Of a stretch of DNA of 64,000 nt, positions 1-11,770 are shown in pieces (the first letter of the stretch is position 1; every line of letters starts with the position of its first letter). This DNA comes from Eucalyptus grandis (taxonomy: Eukaryota > Streptophyta > Magnoliopsida > Myrtales > Myrtaceae): positions 34,690,072-34,754,071 of the forward strand of contig NC_052614.1 in NCBI RefSeq assembly GCF_016545825.1, in the 5' to 3' direction. The translations under genes were made by a program, and so were the position numbers. The notes under the pieces are model-generated. The model made no database searches. It was not told where the DNA came from and worked only from the letters and a program-made list of their open reading frames with translations.

Positions 1-1864
1 TTGCCCTGTACTTAGACATGCCTCTATGCAACATGGAAGTCCCTATAATGTCTTAACATGAATTATTGTGGGACACGATTCTTTTCCCTTTTTCCTTCTT
101 CATCAGTTTCAAATCACTTTTTCCCCATCTTTCGACAATGTAGTGATTAATTCGTGGCTCAGCATGAATTTTGCCTGTTTTCTTGGCCTGCTTCATCCGC
201 CATTGAGCACGCACTGTCTTGGCCCTCAAAATCAAGTTTTCATTAGATGATTAAAAAGTGATTGTGACTGAAGTTCCATTTCACCTAGCACCAAATTCCT
301 GAAAGGTGAGGGTTCTGTGAACTGGGCATATTACATAAATATATGATCTGGATGTTCAGATGTGTATGAATCATTTAACTGAAAATCTCTATTGATTCAA
401 ATTTGGAAATCCTTAAAAGTGCTCGAGACATCTTCAACTGCAATATTTGATATAACTAGTATCTATAATTTGTAATTCTACAGTGCTTGAGACATCCTTT
501 ATGACGAGATGTCATAGAATTTCTATTGATGCAGTCGTAATTCTACTGAATATTGTCCTGCTTCTTTCTGTTTCCTTTCAAAGTGGTTATTTTCTGTATT
601 TTCACGGCAACTTCCCCCATTTAATTCCAATAGCTGATGATGCATGAAAGAGCCCTCTCAAGTGTAAGGGTGAAGAGAAGACTCGAGCGGGTGAGGTAAG
701 CAAGATGAGGCTGGTATGGAGAAAAAGGGCTTGGGGCAGCATGCCACCAGATAATACTCTCGCCGTTCATCTGATACATGAGGAGGACCGGATTCATTTC
801 CATTAACTGCATGGATCTGATCAACAGCAGATGGTCCAGAACCCAAAAAGCATATCATTTCTTGTGGAGACAGAATCTTCGCTTACTTTTTTAGGTTTTT
901 CATAAGATTTGCCTTTACCACACAAAAGTTCAAATCTTATCTCAAAAAAGCATATTATTCCTTGCACCACAAGAATTCTTGGCTGACTAAAATTTCTACA
1001 TCGAAACATAACTTGGGTCATAGTTGACTTCTAGAGTAATTGGCATCTCGCTTTGAACATGACATGGTATACTAAAAACTCTGACGTTGCTTTTAATGTA
1101 AAAGCATGCAATTACCCCCTCAAACTTGTTTCTTAGGTTATTCACCTCATATTCTCCGCTACATTACCAGGGCTAAGCATCCTTCATTTAGAAGCATCGA
1201 AAGCAATCTCACCATGTTAAAAGCCAGATATTTGAACGGAAAAACTCACATAAAAAAAAAAAAAAAAAAAAAAAGGTGTGATAGCAACAAAACTTGTGGA
1301 CATTCAATTTGATGTGATTCCTCCCTCCCTTGTCAATCTACCCAGCAAATCTGACCAGGTTTTTTTCGGCCAACCGAGGATTGATGAATCTCTGCTCTTT
1401 TCTAGGTTCCTCCACAAACACAGCCTCTTCTTTTTCTATGGAATTACCAGTAATAAGTTGTCATTATAAATAGCAGTTTCTTACTTGGTGCAACTAATGG
1501 ACTGAAGGGCTGAATTGGGCCTTCAATGGGCCCAACAAGCTCTCTGTTTTTGTTTTCTTTTTTAATATTATTCCCGGTCTTTGGACCTCTCATTTTATAA
1601 CAACTAGTTTGCAAAATCATTGCCGGAAAGATCAACCCAAATTCATTTGCTGTGACAAAACAACAAATCTAATAACCTTAGCATCCATTTGTTTGATGGA
1701 AAACTCCCATCCAAAAATTATTTTCTGACTGTCCAATATTTGGATAACGAAGAACTAATTGTTTCTAGTAACGTTTTCGATAGACTGAAAATCACATGCT
1801 TAGGTTGGGGAAAAATGACTTTCGCTCTTAGCAAGAGAAAAATCACTTTCCCTCAACCACCAAA
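1..1864. repeat. Duplicated non-coding segment, copy C1 (left part)
   Basis: No coding region is supported here. The stretch is a diverged copy of C2: bases 1-136 match 13407-13545, and 137-1864 match 18988-20337 and then about 21765-22110. The copy continues at 10897-11770, on the other side of an inserted Copia element. A poly-A run lies at about 1252-1275. Short minus-strand frames near 620-860 recur in C2 near 19490-19710, but with different stops, so they do not look like a maintained gene. The left end of C1 runs off the window. Confidence 0.85.
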
Positions 1865-2399
1865 TGTTGGATATTTCAATAGTTTTTGAAAAACTTTCAC
1901 CGGTATCTTTGATAAAAGTCATGACCGCATTCATGGCCATCATTATTTGAATGATTACATAACAGCTTTTAAACAGTCATCTAACGATTTTTTAATCACT
2001 TTGTAACGTTTAATTTATTTCTAAAATAAACCCTCCATTATTCTATAATATCGGTTTCTTAACAGCTCTATAATGATCTCTTAAAGGCTCTATTTTGTCT
2101 GAATATAAAAATAAAACCTTGAAAGACAATCTTAATATATATATCAAATGAAAAAGAGAATATCATTTTCCTAAAAAATCTTTCATTTCCTTTTCTTTGC
2201 TGGGTTATATACAACATTATTTCTATTCCTTCTAATATTCAATACTGAATATAGAAAAATGTTTGTTGTATCTTGGAAAGATAGCTATTAGAACCTATCG
2301 CACCAAGTTTTGTACTCTGAGGAACATAATTATCCTTAAAGACAGTGCTTGTACACCTCAAACAAATTTATTTATTTATTTTCATTAATTTTTCTAACA
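1865..2399 (+). repeat. 5' LTR of Copia-1
   Basis: This 535-bp repeat begins TGTTGGATATTT and ends TAACA. It pairs with 10372-10896. Shared landmarks include TTTGATAAAAGTCATGACC and a TTTATTTATTTATTTTC run near the 3' end. The pair has several indels and many substitutions, so the insertion is old. Confidence 0.88.
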
Positions 2400-2420
2400 A
2401 TCTTAAGGATAAGCCCCATC

Positions 2421-3290
2421 AAGTCTCAAGTTGATGCCACTGCCATTGCCACCGCCACTACTGATGCTTCTATCTTCGCCATTCTAGTTACACTACCACT
2501 ACTACCACATATGTCCTATGCTGAACCATCCCCCGACATATCGAAGATTGAAGTTTTTATTAGCAACGATTTTAAAAGGTTGCAAGAGAGAGTTTTCTCT
2601 ATCCTAGATGTGCATGGCATGGCTTTCACACTTACGGAGGCCGAACCAACTAATAATAAGCTACAAGATCAATGGATAAATGCTAACAAGGTATGTAGGC
2701 ACACAATTATTAGTACACTTTTTAATGAATTGTTTGATGTCCACTGTCCATACAAGGAAGCAAAACAAATATGGAACTCCATGACTATAAAGTACACTGC
2801 AGAAGATGTGGGCAGACAAAAATTCTTGATTGGAAATTATTATCGATGGGAGATGTCCGATGATAAGGAGATGAAAACACAAATCAATAAATATCACAAG
2901 CTAGTGGAGGAATTGAAGGCGGAAAACATCAATTTGTAAGAAGAATTTATTGCAGGGTTGCTAATTGAAAAGCTGCCAGAATCTTGGAATGACCGCAAAC
3001 AACAACTCAAGCACAAAGACAAGCAACTCTCACTTGCCAATCTGGTCGTGCATATTATCATTGAGGACACAACTCACAAGGAGATTAAAGCCACCAAAGC
3101 TAAGGAAATTGCTACCAAGGCAAATTCGATGCAAGGCAAACCTCAACATCGCCAAAACAGGATAATAACAAAAAACCTTATTACAAACCCAAAGTTGCTC
3201 ACTCCACCTTCAAAAAGAAGGGCTCTTGCTTTGTTTGTGGAAAACCAGGTCATCGTGCAGCACATTATAAAAAGAGAATAATGGGAAATG
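2421..3290 (+). pseudogene. Copia-1 gag remnant with zinc knuckle
   Basis: The frame near 2523-2939 reads as a Copia gag (UBN2-like) region, including KEAKQIWNSM and YHKLVEELKAEN. It stops at 2937-2939, and the frame continues from about 2958 with LIEKLPESWND. The zinc knuckle near 3227-3275 reads CFVCGKPGHRAAHY, so the fourth ligand of CX2CX4HX4C is Tyr instead of Cys. A second copy of the same region near 5718-5770 keeps all four ligands. The gene is not functional. Confidence 0.8.
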
Positions 3291-3329
3291 ACGATCCTAC
3301 TTAACCAAAAGTCAACTTGGTTGAAGCAG

Positions 3330-4990
3330 ATGACCCTCATAACATAATCATTGCGGTCATTTCCCAAGCCAACATTGAAGCCAATGTGAAAAAGTGGGTG
3401 GTAGACTCAAATCCTACCAAGCATATTTGTGCAAACAAAAATGCATTTTCCTCCTACACACCAGTAGGGAAGGAAAAGAAATTATTTATCTCGGTGATTC
3501 AAGAATAGCTCAAGTTCTTGGGAAAGTGAAAGTTCTTCTCAAGCTCAAGACTTTGGCCCTAAATTGTGTATTGCATGTCCCTAATATAATGTAAACTTGG
3601 TTTCAATGACTCTTTTAGGATCGGTTGGGGTAAAGATGTCATTCAAATCTAACAAGAGTTTAGACAAAGTAGTTTTAGGACATACTCAAGTCCCTCCCTA
3701 ATAACATAATCATTGCGCTCATTTCCCAAGCCAACATTGAAGCCAATGTGAAAAAGTGAGTGGTAGACTCAGGTGCTACCAGGCATATTTGTGTAAACAA
3801 AAATACCTTTGCCTCCTACACACTAGTAGGGGAAGGATAATAAATTATTTATCTTGGTGATTCAAGGATAGCTCCAGTTCTTGGGAAAGTGAAAATTCTT
3901 CTCAAGCTCAAGACTTTGACCTTGAATGATGTGTTGCATGTCCCTAATATAAGGTAAACTTGGTTCCAATGACTCTTTTAGGATCGGTTGGGGTGAATGT
4001 GTCATTCGAATCTGACAAGATTGTAATGACAAATAACTAATGTCTTTGTGGGAACGAGTTACTGTAATCAGGGACTTTTTGTTCTTAACGTTTCTAATGT
4101 TATCAATGAAAATACTACTTCTTTCGCTTACTTGGTTGAATCTATTGATTTATGGCATGGTAGATTAGGTTATGTTAGTATTCCTTAAATTAAGAATATG
4201 CAAAAACAAGGTTTAATTTCTCGAATAAAAAAGCCATGTTTTAATAAATGTCTAATATGTGCCAAAACAAAATTAACAAAAAAGCTTTGTATTTCTATGA
4301 ATAGAGAATACAATTTGTTGAGTAAGTTCATACCAATCTAGGAGATTTAAAACAAACTATGATTAGAAGAAATAAACAATATTATGTGACTCTTGTTGAT
4401 GATTATTCTAGATTTACTAAAAATGAAGCTTTTGATATGCTCCTTTTGTACAAAGCTGAGGTAGAAAACTTGTTAATAAAAGGATAAAAAGAATTAGATC
4501 AGATAGAGGTGGAGAATATGTCTTGCTTAACGAATTTTGTTATGAAAAGTAATGAATTCATGAAACTACACCTCCTTATTCCCCTTAATCAAATGGTGTA
4601 CCAAAAAAGGAAAAATAGGACTTGGAAATAAATGATGAATTCTATGATTGTTAGTTTTAAATCTCCTAACAATTTATAGGGTAAAGCTATGTTGTCTACA
4701 TGCCACATGGTAAATAAGAATACCTCATAAGAAAACGTAAAACACCTTATGAATTATGGAAAGGTTATTGTCCTAATTTAAATATTTGAAAGTGTTGGGG
4801 TGCCTTGCTAAGGTTATGCTTCCAAGTTTTAAGAAAAGGAAAATACGCTGTAAGACAATTGACTGACTACATGTTTATTGGTTATGCTAAACATAGTGTT
4901 GCATATAGATTTCTTGTATTAAAAAGTGACATACTTGATAATAATACTATAGTTGAGACAAAAAATGAAGAATTTTTTTAGCATATTTTT
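3330..4990 (+). pseudogene. Copia-1 protease and integrase fragment, first copy
   Basis: The protease active-site region occurs twice here. Near 3393 it reads WVVDSNPTKHIC, with the DSG motif damaged. Near 3757 it reads VVDSGATRHIC, with DSGA intact but a stop in the preceding Trp codon. GAG-pre-integrase follows near 4150 (LWHGRLGYVS), then integrase near 4385-4520, where RSDRGGEY carries the second catalytic Asp. Stops and frameshifts are frequent. The stretch ends where the foreign block 4999-5438 begins. Confidence 0.78.
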
Positions 4991-4998
4991 CCATTAAA

Positions 4999-5438
4999 GC
5001 TTCGTTCGTTTCATGAAAAATGTGACGTTTCTAGAAAATGTTTTCCACTAAGCCATTTTCTAGGAAAATGTAATTATTTTCTTGTGTTCGGTCAAAACTT
5101 GAAAAGAAGCGGAAATGTTTTCCGCTATTCAGTAAGAATTTTTTTTTTAATCTTCTTTTTTGACCAGTTGTTAGCCACGATGATGACCAGCCGAAGGTGA
5201 GCTTGAGCTTGCCGCTCGACAAATTAGTGAGATCTGGTGAGTGGTGAGCTCGAGCTCATCGAGGCTCAAGTTCACTGCTCGAGCTCGCCGCTCGCCAAAT
5301 CGGCGAGCTTGGCAAGTGGCAAGCTAGTTCGGCGAGCCTAGAGCCCTAGCTCACCGTCAATTGGGTGAGTGGCGAGCGATGACAAGCTAGGGCTCGAGCT
5401 CATTACTGATTGGACGAGTGGCGAGCTAGGGCTCGAGC
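4999..5438. mobile_element. Fragment of a GC-rich non-autonomous element at the Copia-1 duplication junction
   Basis: This block lies between the two Copia-1 internal copies and matches neither. It starts CTTCGTTCGTTTCATG and has paired TTTTCTAGAAAATG-type motifs near 5030-5070. It then becomes a GC-rich run of GAGCTCGCC-like repeats (about 5180-5438). Similar GC-rich cores occur in the elements at 20338-21650 and 28470-29376. It is cut off by the gag repeat at 5439, so only one end is visible. Confidence 0.55.
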
Positions 5439-8400
5439 TGAATTTATTGTGGGGCTGCTGATTAAAAAGTCGCCCGAATCTTGGGATGACAACAAGTAAT
5501 GACTCGAGCATAAAGACAAGCAACTCCCACTTGCCAATCTCATCGTGCATATTATCATTGAGAACACAACTTGCAAGGAGATTAAAGCCACCAAAGCTAA
5601 GGAAATTGCTACCAAGGCAAATTTGGTGCAAGGCAATCCTCAACATCGCTAAAATAGGATAATAATAAAAAAATCTTATTACAAACCCAAAGTTGCTCAC
5701 CCACTTTCAAAAACAAGGGCTCTTGCTTTGTTTGTGGAAAGCGAGATCATCATGTAGCGCATTGCAAAAAGAAAATAATGGGAAATGACAATCCTACTAA
5801 CCCAAAAGTCAACTTGGTTGAAGTAGATGACACTAATAACATAATCATTATGGTCATTTCCCAAGCCAACATTGTGGCCAATGGAAAAGGTGGGTGGTAG
5901 ACTCAAGCGTTACCAAGCATGTTTGTGCAAACTAAAATGCATTTTCCTCCCAGTAGGGGAAGGAGAAGAAAGTATTTATCTTGGTGATTCTAGAACAGCT
6001 CAAGTTCTTGGGAAAGTTAAAGTTCTTCTCAAAATCACATCTGGCGAGACTTTGGCCCTGAATGATGTATTGCATGTCCCTAATATGAGGGCAAACTTGG
6101 TTTCAATATCTCTATTGAGAAAGGTTGGGGTGAAGGTGTCATTCAAATCTAACAAGATCGTAACTGCAAAAAACTAACGTCTTTGTAGGAAAGGGTTATT
6201 ATAATCAAGGACTTTTTGTTCTTAACATTTCCAATCTTATCAATGAAAATGCTACTTCTTTCACTTACTTGGTTGAATCTATTGACTTATGGCATGGTAG
6301 ATTAGGTCATGTTAGTATTTTTCTATATTAAGAAAATGCAAAAACGAGGTTTAATTTCCCAAATTGAAAACCCATCTTTTAATAAATGAATAATATGTGC
6401 CCAAACAAAATTAACAAAAAAGCCTTGTGCTTCTATAAATAGAGAATCTAATTTGTTTAGTTTAGTTCATACTAATCTAAGAGATTTAAAAAAAAAAAAA
6501 AAAAAAAAAGAATGAGCAGAGGAGGTAAACAATATTATGTGACTTTCATTGATGATTATTCTATATTTACTAAAATTTATTTACTTAAGTATAAAGATGA
6601 AGCTTTTGATGCATTTCTTTTGTGTAAAGCTGAGGTAGAAAACCAATTGAATAGAAGGATAAAAAGAATTAGATCAGATAGAATATGTCTTGCTTAATGA
6701 ATGTTGTTAAAAGGAATGAATAATCTATGAAACTACGCCTCCTTATTTCCCTGAATCAAACGGTGTAGCTGGAAGGAAAAATAGGACAAGAAATGATGAA
6801 TTCTACACTTGTTTTATAAAGCTCCTAATAATTTATGAGATGAAGCTATGTTGTCTACATGCCACATCCTAAATAAGAATACCTCACAAGAAAACATAGA
6901 ACACCTTATGAATTATGGAAAGTTTATTGTCCGAATTTAAAATATTTTTGAAAGTGTAGGGATGCTTAGCTAAAGTTATGCTTTCTAGTTCTAAGAAAAG
7001 GAAAATAGGCTCTTAAGACATATGACTACATGTTTATTGGTTATGTCGAACATAGTCTGCATATAGATTTCTTGTATTAGAATGTTATGCGCTTAATAAT
7101 AATACTATAGTTAAGACAAATAATGCATAATATTTTGAGCATATTTCTCCATTAAGTATTGATACTATTTCTCCAGTACCTCTTTATAAAAATGTTTTTG
7201 AAAATTCAAATGATGAATTGAGAATGAGTAAAAGACTAGGGAAAGAAACTTCTTTCGCAACTTATCTTATTGATAATGATCCTTTGACTAATTTTGAAGC
7301 AAGATCTTCTAGAGGAAAAAGTTCTCGGAAAGAAGCCATAAAAATTAAGTTGATTCTATTGTACAAAATCAAACATGGAAATTGGTTAATTTACCACCCC
7401 GTGCCAAACAAATGGTTGTAAATGGATTTTTAAAAGGAAATTTAATTCCGATGGTTCTATTGATAAATATAAAGTAAGATTGGTTGCAAAAGATTTTACT
7501 CAGAAACAAAATGTTGATTATGTTGACACATTTGCTCTAGTTACTAGAATTTCATCTATTTGTGTTTTAATTGCTTTAGCTTCTATTTACAAACTTGATG
7601 TTCACCAAATGGATGTTAAAACAACATTTTTAAATGGTGATTTAGAAGAAGAAATTTGCAAGTTGCAACCTAAGGGTTGTATTTTTCCTGGCCAAGAAAA
7701 CAAAGTTTGTAAACTCGTTAAATCCTTACATAGCTTAAAGCAAGCACCAAAGCATCGACCTGAGAAAACAAAGTTTGTGAACTTGTTAAATCCTTATATA
7801 ACTAAAAGCCAGCACCAAAGCAATGACATGAGAAATTTGATGAGGTTCTAATTAATTATGGATTTTTATCCATTGGAGTAGATAAATGTGTATGCACAAA
7901 AATCGTCGATGTTGAATCTATAATTATTAGCTTATATATTGATGACATGCTTATGTTTTGTGCATGTATTGATGTTGTGAATGAAACAAAATGTTTCTTG
8001 ACTTCTAAATTTGATATTAAGGACATAGGAGAAGCCAATGTTATTTTTGGGTGTTAGAATCGTAAGAAGTGATAATGACCTAATGCTTACTCAAGAGCAT
8101 TACGTGGAGAGGCTACCTAAAAAATATGGTCACTTTGATATTAAACCTATGAGTACTCCTTATGATTCTAATATCCAATTAGTGAAAAATAAAGGAAATG
8201 TTGTGGCTCAGCTTGAGTATGCTCAAATTATTGGGAGTCTAATGTATTTGATGAATTGTACTTGACCCGATATAGCTTATGTCGTATGTAGATTGAGCAA
8301 ATATATGCAAAGTCCCAATTATGATCATCAAACTGCCCTGAGCAAAGTAATGAAATATTTCAGAGGAACCATGAACCATGATATTTTATATAGTAGACTC

Positions 8401-8541
8401 TCATTGTATTAGAAGGACAAAATGTTGTTAATTGGATTTTGAATTCAAATGAGACAAAATCCACTAGTGGATATGAGTTCACCCTAAGTGGAGGTGCTGT
8501 AACTTGGAAGTTAGCCAAACAAACAATATTTGCTAAATCCA
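5439..8541 (+). pseudogene. Copia-1 pol, second copy: gag end, protease, integrase, reverse transcriptase
   Basis: The order is gag end with an intact zinc knuckle (CFVCGKRDHHVAHC, near 5722), protease (WVVDSSVTKHVC, near 5893), GAG-pre-integrase (LWHGRLGHVS, near 6290), integrase (YYVTFIDDYS, near 6534) and RT. RT shows LVAKDFTQKQNVDYVDTF (near 7480), HQMDVKTTFLNGDLEEE (near 7600) and the catalytic box YIDDM (near 7936). A small local duplication near 7700-7830 repeats the GQENKVCKLVKSL stretch and breaks the frame. Stops occur throughout. The RNase H segment begins near 8440 and is interrupted at 8541 by a solo LTR. Confidence 0.85.
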
Positions 8542-9505
8542 TTATGTGGGAGCATTCGACTTTGCTCCATCAGCTCGCTCAGCACCATCATTATTCATTC
8601 AAGTCAAGATAGAATTTGGGCGTAATGTGCTTTAAAGGACGAGACTGAAATTTTCAACTAACGCGATACCGAACCATTCTTATCGAAGTTATTGATACCA
8701 ACGATTTCTGAGTTTCCAAAGTTATCAGTATGATATTAGTCACTAATTTCTTGGTACGCTTTAATAGTTGCTAATCTCGAAGTTTCTCAACAACATATCA
8801 ATGAGAGGCCATTCTGAACAATTTCCTTGGTTATTTGATGAAATCTTGGGGTAGTTATCTTCTAGTCAAGTTGGGAGCATGAACTTTGCAAGGCTGAAGA
8901 ATTAAGAATACGAGTTCTTGAGTCATTAAATGCATCTCTATTTTCCTATGAGTCTTTATTATTATGTAAAATTTCAAGTGTCAAAGTTTCGAGTTCTTAG
9001 GTCATTAATGTTAGGCTAGTTTCCATATCTATTTATTACTTTTCTATTTTCTAAGTTGAACTCCTCCTATAAATGGAGGATCCCTCTCCATTGTAATCCA
9101 TAATAGATTTGATGAATGAAAATACTTGAGATTTCCTTTGCGTGAACGAATATCTTTGGAGAGTGGATAACTCCTATTTTGGTATCTTTATCCTTGGAGA
9201 GTGGATTACTTCTGGTGGACCAAGAAGCCCTTTATTCTTGACTAGTGATTTTCCTTTAGGCCCTGGTGGTGAGTTTTTCCTATCCAAAGTCCTTTATCTA
9301 TCATAGGTGATTCATCCTTTAAACCTTGGTGGTGAACTTCATCAATCTCGATCTTCATCCTTAGTTGGTGGCACATCATTTATACCTCGGTGTTCTATCC
9401 ATGCATTCGCATTTCATCCTTCGACATCCATCCCCGTATAGACCATCACATACACTTAACCACAAAATCCCTACATCTCATAATCATTTGCCCACACACG
9501 CATCA
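8542..9505 (+). mobile_element. Solo LTR (964 bp) inserted in Copia-1 RNase H
   Basis: The unit runs from TTATGTGGGAGC to CACACGCATCA. It is flanked by a perfect 5-bp duplication ATCCA (8537-8541 and 9506-9510). Removing it with one duplication copy restores the RNase H reading KSTMDLEF, the Copia motif. A second copy sits inverted at 49882-50838 with its own duplication, where the end reads TGATG. A TATA box (TATAAAT, 9068-9074) supports an LTR. No internal retrotransposon sequence is present, so it is interpreted as a solo LTR of an otherwise unseen family. Confidence 0.82.
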
Positions 9506-9510
9506 ATCCA

Positions 9511-9790
9511 CAATGGATTTAGAGTTTATGGCTCTAAAATTGGTTGGCAATGAGGCCAAATGGTTAATGAATTTCTTAGCGAATATTCCTTTGGGAATGA
9601 AAATGACACCTTCTATGTATATGCACTGTGATTGTCAAGCGACAATAGCCATTGCAAAGAATAAAACTTCCAATGGTAAATGTAGACACATGACATGATG
9701 CAGTAAAGCAACTGCTTGAAGATAAAATTTTATGTGAAATTAGAAGTAAATTTGGCCAATCCTCTAGCTAAACCTGTGAGAAGAAAACTA
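9511..9790 (+). pseudogene. Copia-1 RNase H, 3' part
   Basis: The frame continues from the segment before the solo LTR: MDLEFMALKLVGNEAKWL, then NFLANIPLG and DCQATIAIAKN, the end of a Copia RNase H domain. Frameshifts follow near 9695. The rest, 9791-10371, is the untranslated 3' part of the element up to the 3' LTR, with no other gene visible. Confidence 0.8.
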
Positions 9791-10371
9791 ATGACTTAAG
9801 CCAGTTGAGGAAAAACAACGATAATGATAACCCAACCTATGTGATTGGCGATCGCATGAATTAGGTTCATATAGGTAATAATAAGTTGCTTGTTATTCTA
9901 GTGATACACTATTAAAAATTATTGTCCCTCTTAAGGTGAGAATAGTGCAAAACTGCAAGGAAAAAAGAATTGAACTAAGCTCTTATTGAATTCCATAGCC
10001 ATTATTGGTAGTGTATTAAACTGTAAAATATACTTGATAGAATCACCTATATCAATGTGGAGTGAAGCCATTCCTAGGAGAATTTTTGGCAAAAATATCA
10101 AGAGCACTATGAATAAATCAAGCACATAAAACTGCATTGAACAACAAGTTTGTGGGAGTGCAATGTGATTGATGAAAATTATAATTTACAAAAGAAAATT
10201 CTTGATTTATAGAAATTTCAAACTTTACTAATGATTTTGTGAATTATATATTTCATTCTTTCTAGAGCTGGTTCGTAGCCTAATAAGCAACAATTCCAAT
10301 GCATTACTCTCTAATAACCCAGCATTATTATTATTTTTTATTTTCAAAATATTTTGAAATATGTGGAGAAT

Positions 10372-10896
10372 TATTGGATATTTAATAGTTTTTGAAATGT
10401 TTACAATAATAGCTTTGATAAAAGTCATGACCACATTAAAGGCTATCATTATTTTAACGGTTATATAATAGCTTTTTAACAGTCACACAATAGTTTTTTT
10501 AATCTCTTTGTAATGTTCAAATTTATTTCTACCATCCATTATTCTACAATGGCTCCATAATAGTTTCTTAATGGCTCTATTTTGTTTGAATATTAAAATA
10601 AAACCTCAAAAGACAATCTTAATATATACACCAAATTAAAAAATATATATATATATATCATTTTTCTTAAAAGGATCTTTCCTTTCACTTTCTTCATTAG
10701 GTTATACACAACGTTGATTCTATTACTTCTAATATTCAATACGAAATATAGAAGAAGGTACGTTGTATCTTGCAAGGATAGCCTCTAGAGCTTATCGCAC
10801 CAAATTTTGCACTTCGAGAGGTAGAATTATTCTTAAGGATATTACTTATACACCTCAGACAAATTTATTTATTTATTTTCGCCAATGTTTCCAATA
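10372..10896 (+). repeat. 3' LTR of Copia-1
   Basis: This 525-bp partner of 1865-2399 begins TATTGGATATTT and ends CAATA; the expected TG and CA ends have mutated. It includes an AT microsatellite at about 10640-10660. A weak purine run (GTGGAGAA) precedes it. Confidence 0.85.
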
Positions 10897-11770
10897 TCAA
10901 TTAAATGAAAACTAACTATTTTTCTTGAAAATGATCTCCATAGAAAATATTTTTCTTTATCATACCATTAAATAGTATCTTCGAAGCAATTATTATTGAT
11001 ATTTGGCTGGAAGATGCGATTGATCTTGTTTTGATGAACAGGCGACACCAAACGGGGACCATTTACGTGACACTATTGGCAAACCATAGGACTTTTGAAG
11101 TGATTGAATGCATCATCGGCAAATTCACACAAAATTGAATTGACAGAAACGTACAAAGTCTTTTGTAAGCCATGAACTCGGCTTCCTTCCAGAGTACTGT
11201 AATCACGAGGCCCAAGATGCCCACTGTCCAACTTTAGATCAAATGATGAATGCGTCAATTAGATTAGTTGAATAGCACACGCAACGAAAGAATCATGGAT
11301 CATTCTTTGTCCCAGTCCCATTTAAATATTACTCTAAAGAAACTCACTAATTTTCTCCTCCCACAATTAATCTAAGGAAAAATAATGCAAATAATCCCTA
11401 AATTTTTATCCGGTGTACAATATGTCACTGAACTTTAATTAAATGTACAATATAAAGTGATCCCTGAACTTTTGATATATGGTAAGTCTAGTTCTTAAAT
11501 TATATGAAAATGTTCATTGTTATTCCTGAACTTGAATTAATTGAAGAATAATATTGAACATTTTCATACAAGCCTAGCACTAATTTTGACATGTACTACA
11601 TTGAATAAATTGAAAGGTTCATAAACTACATTGCATATTAAAGTTCATGGACCATATTGAATAAATTAAAAGTCTAAAGATCACATTACATAGTAGGTCA
11701 AAGTATAGGGATTATGATATTATTATCCCCTAATTTAATCTCCACCCAAAAATACATTGTTAAATGGTTT
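10897..11770. repeat. Duplicated non-coding segment, copy C1 (right part)
   Basis: This matches 22105-23030 of C2. The shared landmark TGATTGATCTTGTTTTGAT lies near 11020 and 22255. The stretch 11390-11710 holds AT-rich, phrase-like repeats (AACTT...TACATTGAATAAATT...) of a type also seen near 22660-22980, 31860-32110 and 52430-52690. No gene is seen. Confidence 0.75.

Larger units (their letters stand above)
2942..7155 (+). repeat. Internal tandem duplication inside Copia-1 (2942-4998 and 5439-7155)
   Basis: The segment from late gag through integrase is present twice in direct orientation. Both copies start at GAATTTATTG followed by a gag stretch containing LLI-K-PES/PESWDD, and both end near the linker before RT (CATATTTYTCCATTAA). 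The protease-coding subsegment is present a third time, 3330-3660 versus 3693-4030. Copies differ by many substitutions, so the duplication is not recent. Only the second copy continues into RT. Confidence 0.85.
1865..10896 (+). mobile_element. Copia-1, degenerate Ty1/Copia LTR retrotransposon (about 9.0 kb)
   Basis: The element splits duplicated segment C1. The two LTRs (1865-2399 and 10372-10896) align along their length. The flanks are CCAAA on the left and TCAAT on the right, and the unoccupied copy in C2 (near 22106) reads TCAAAT, so a decayed 5-bp target duplication is likely. Gene order is gag, protease, integrase, RT, RNase H, the Ty1/Copia order. Every domain carries stops or frameshifts. 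About 9 kb is long for the group because of an internal tandem duplication, a 440-bp foreign piece at 4999-5438 and a solo LTR at 8542-9505. The primer-binding site after the 5' LTR is not recognisable. Confidence 0.9.

Noticed and set aside
621..1021. Minus-strand frames in C1 with partial match in C2 (19489-19710)
   Set aside because: Frames shift and stops differ between copies, so coding constraint is not supported.
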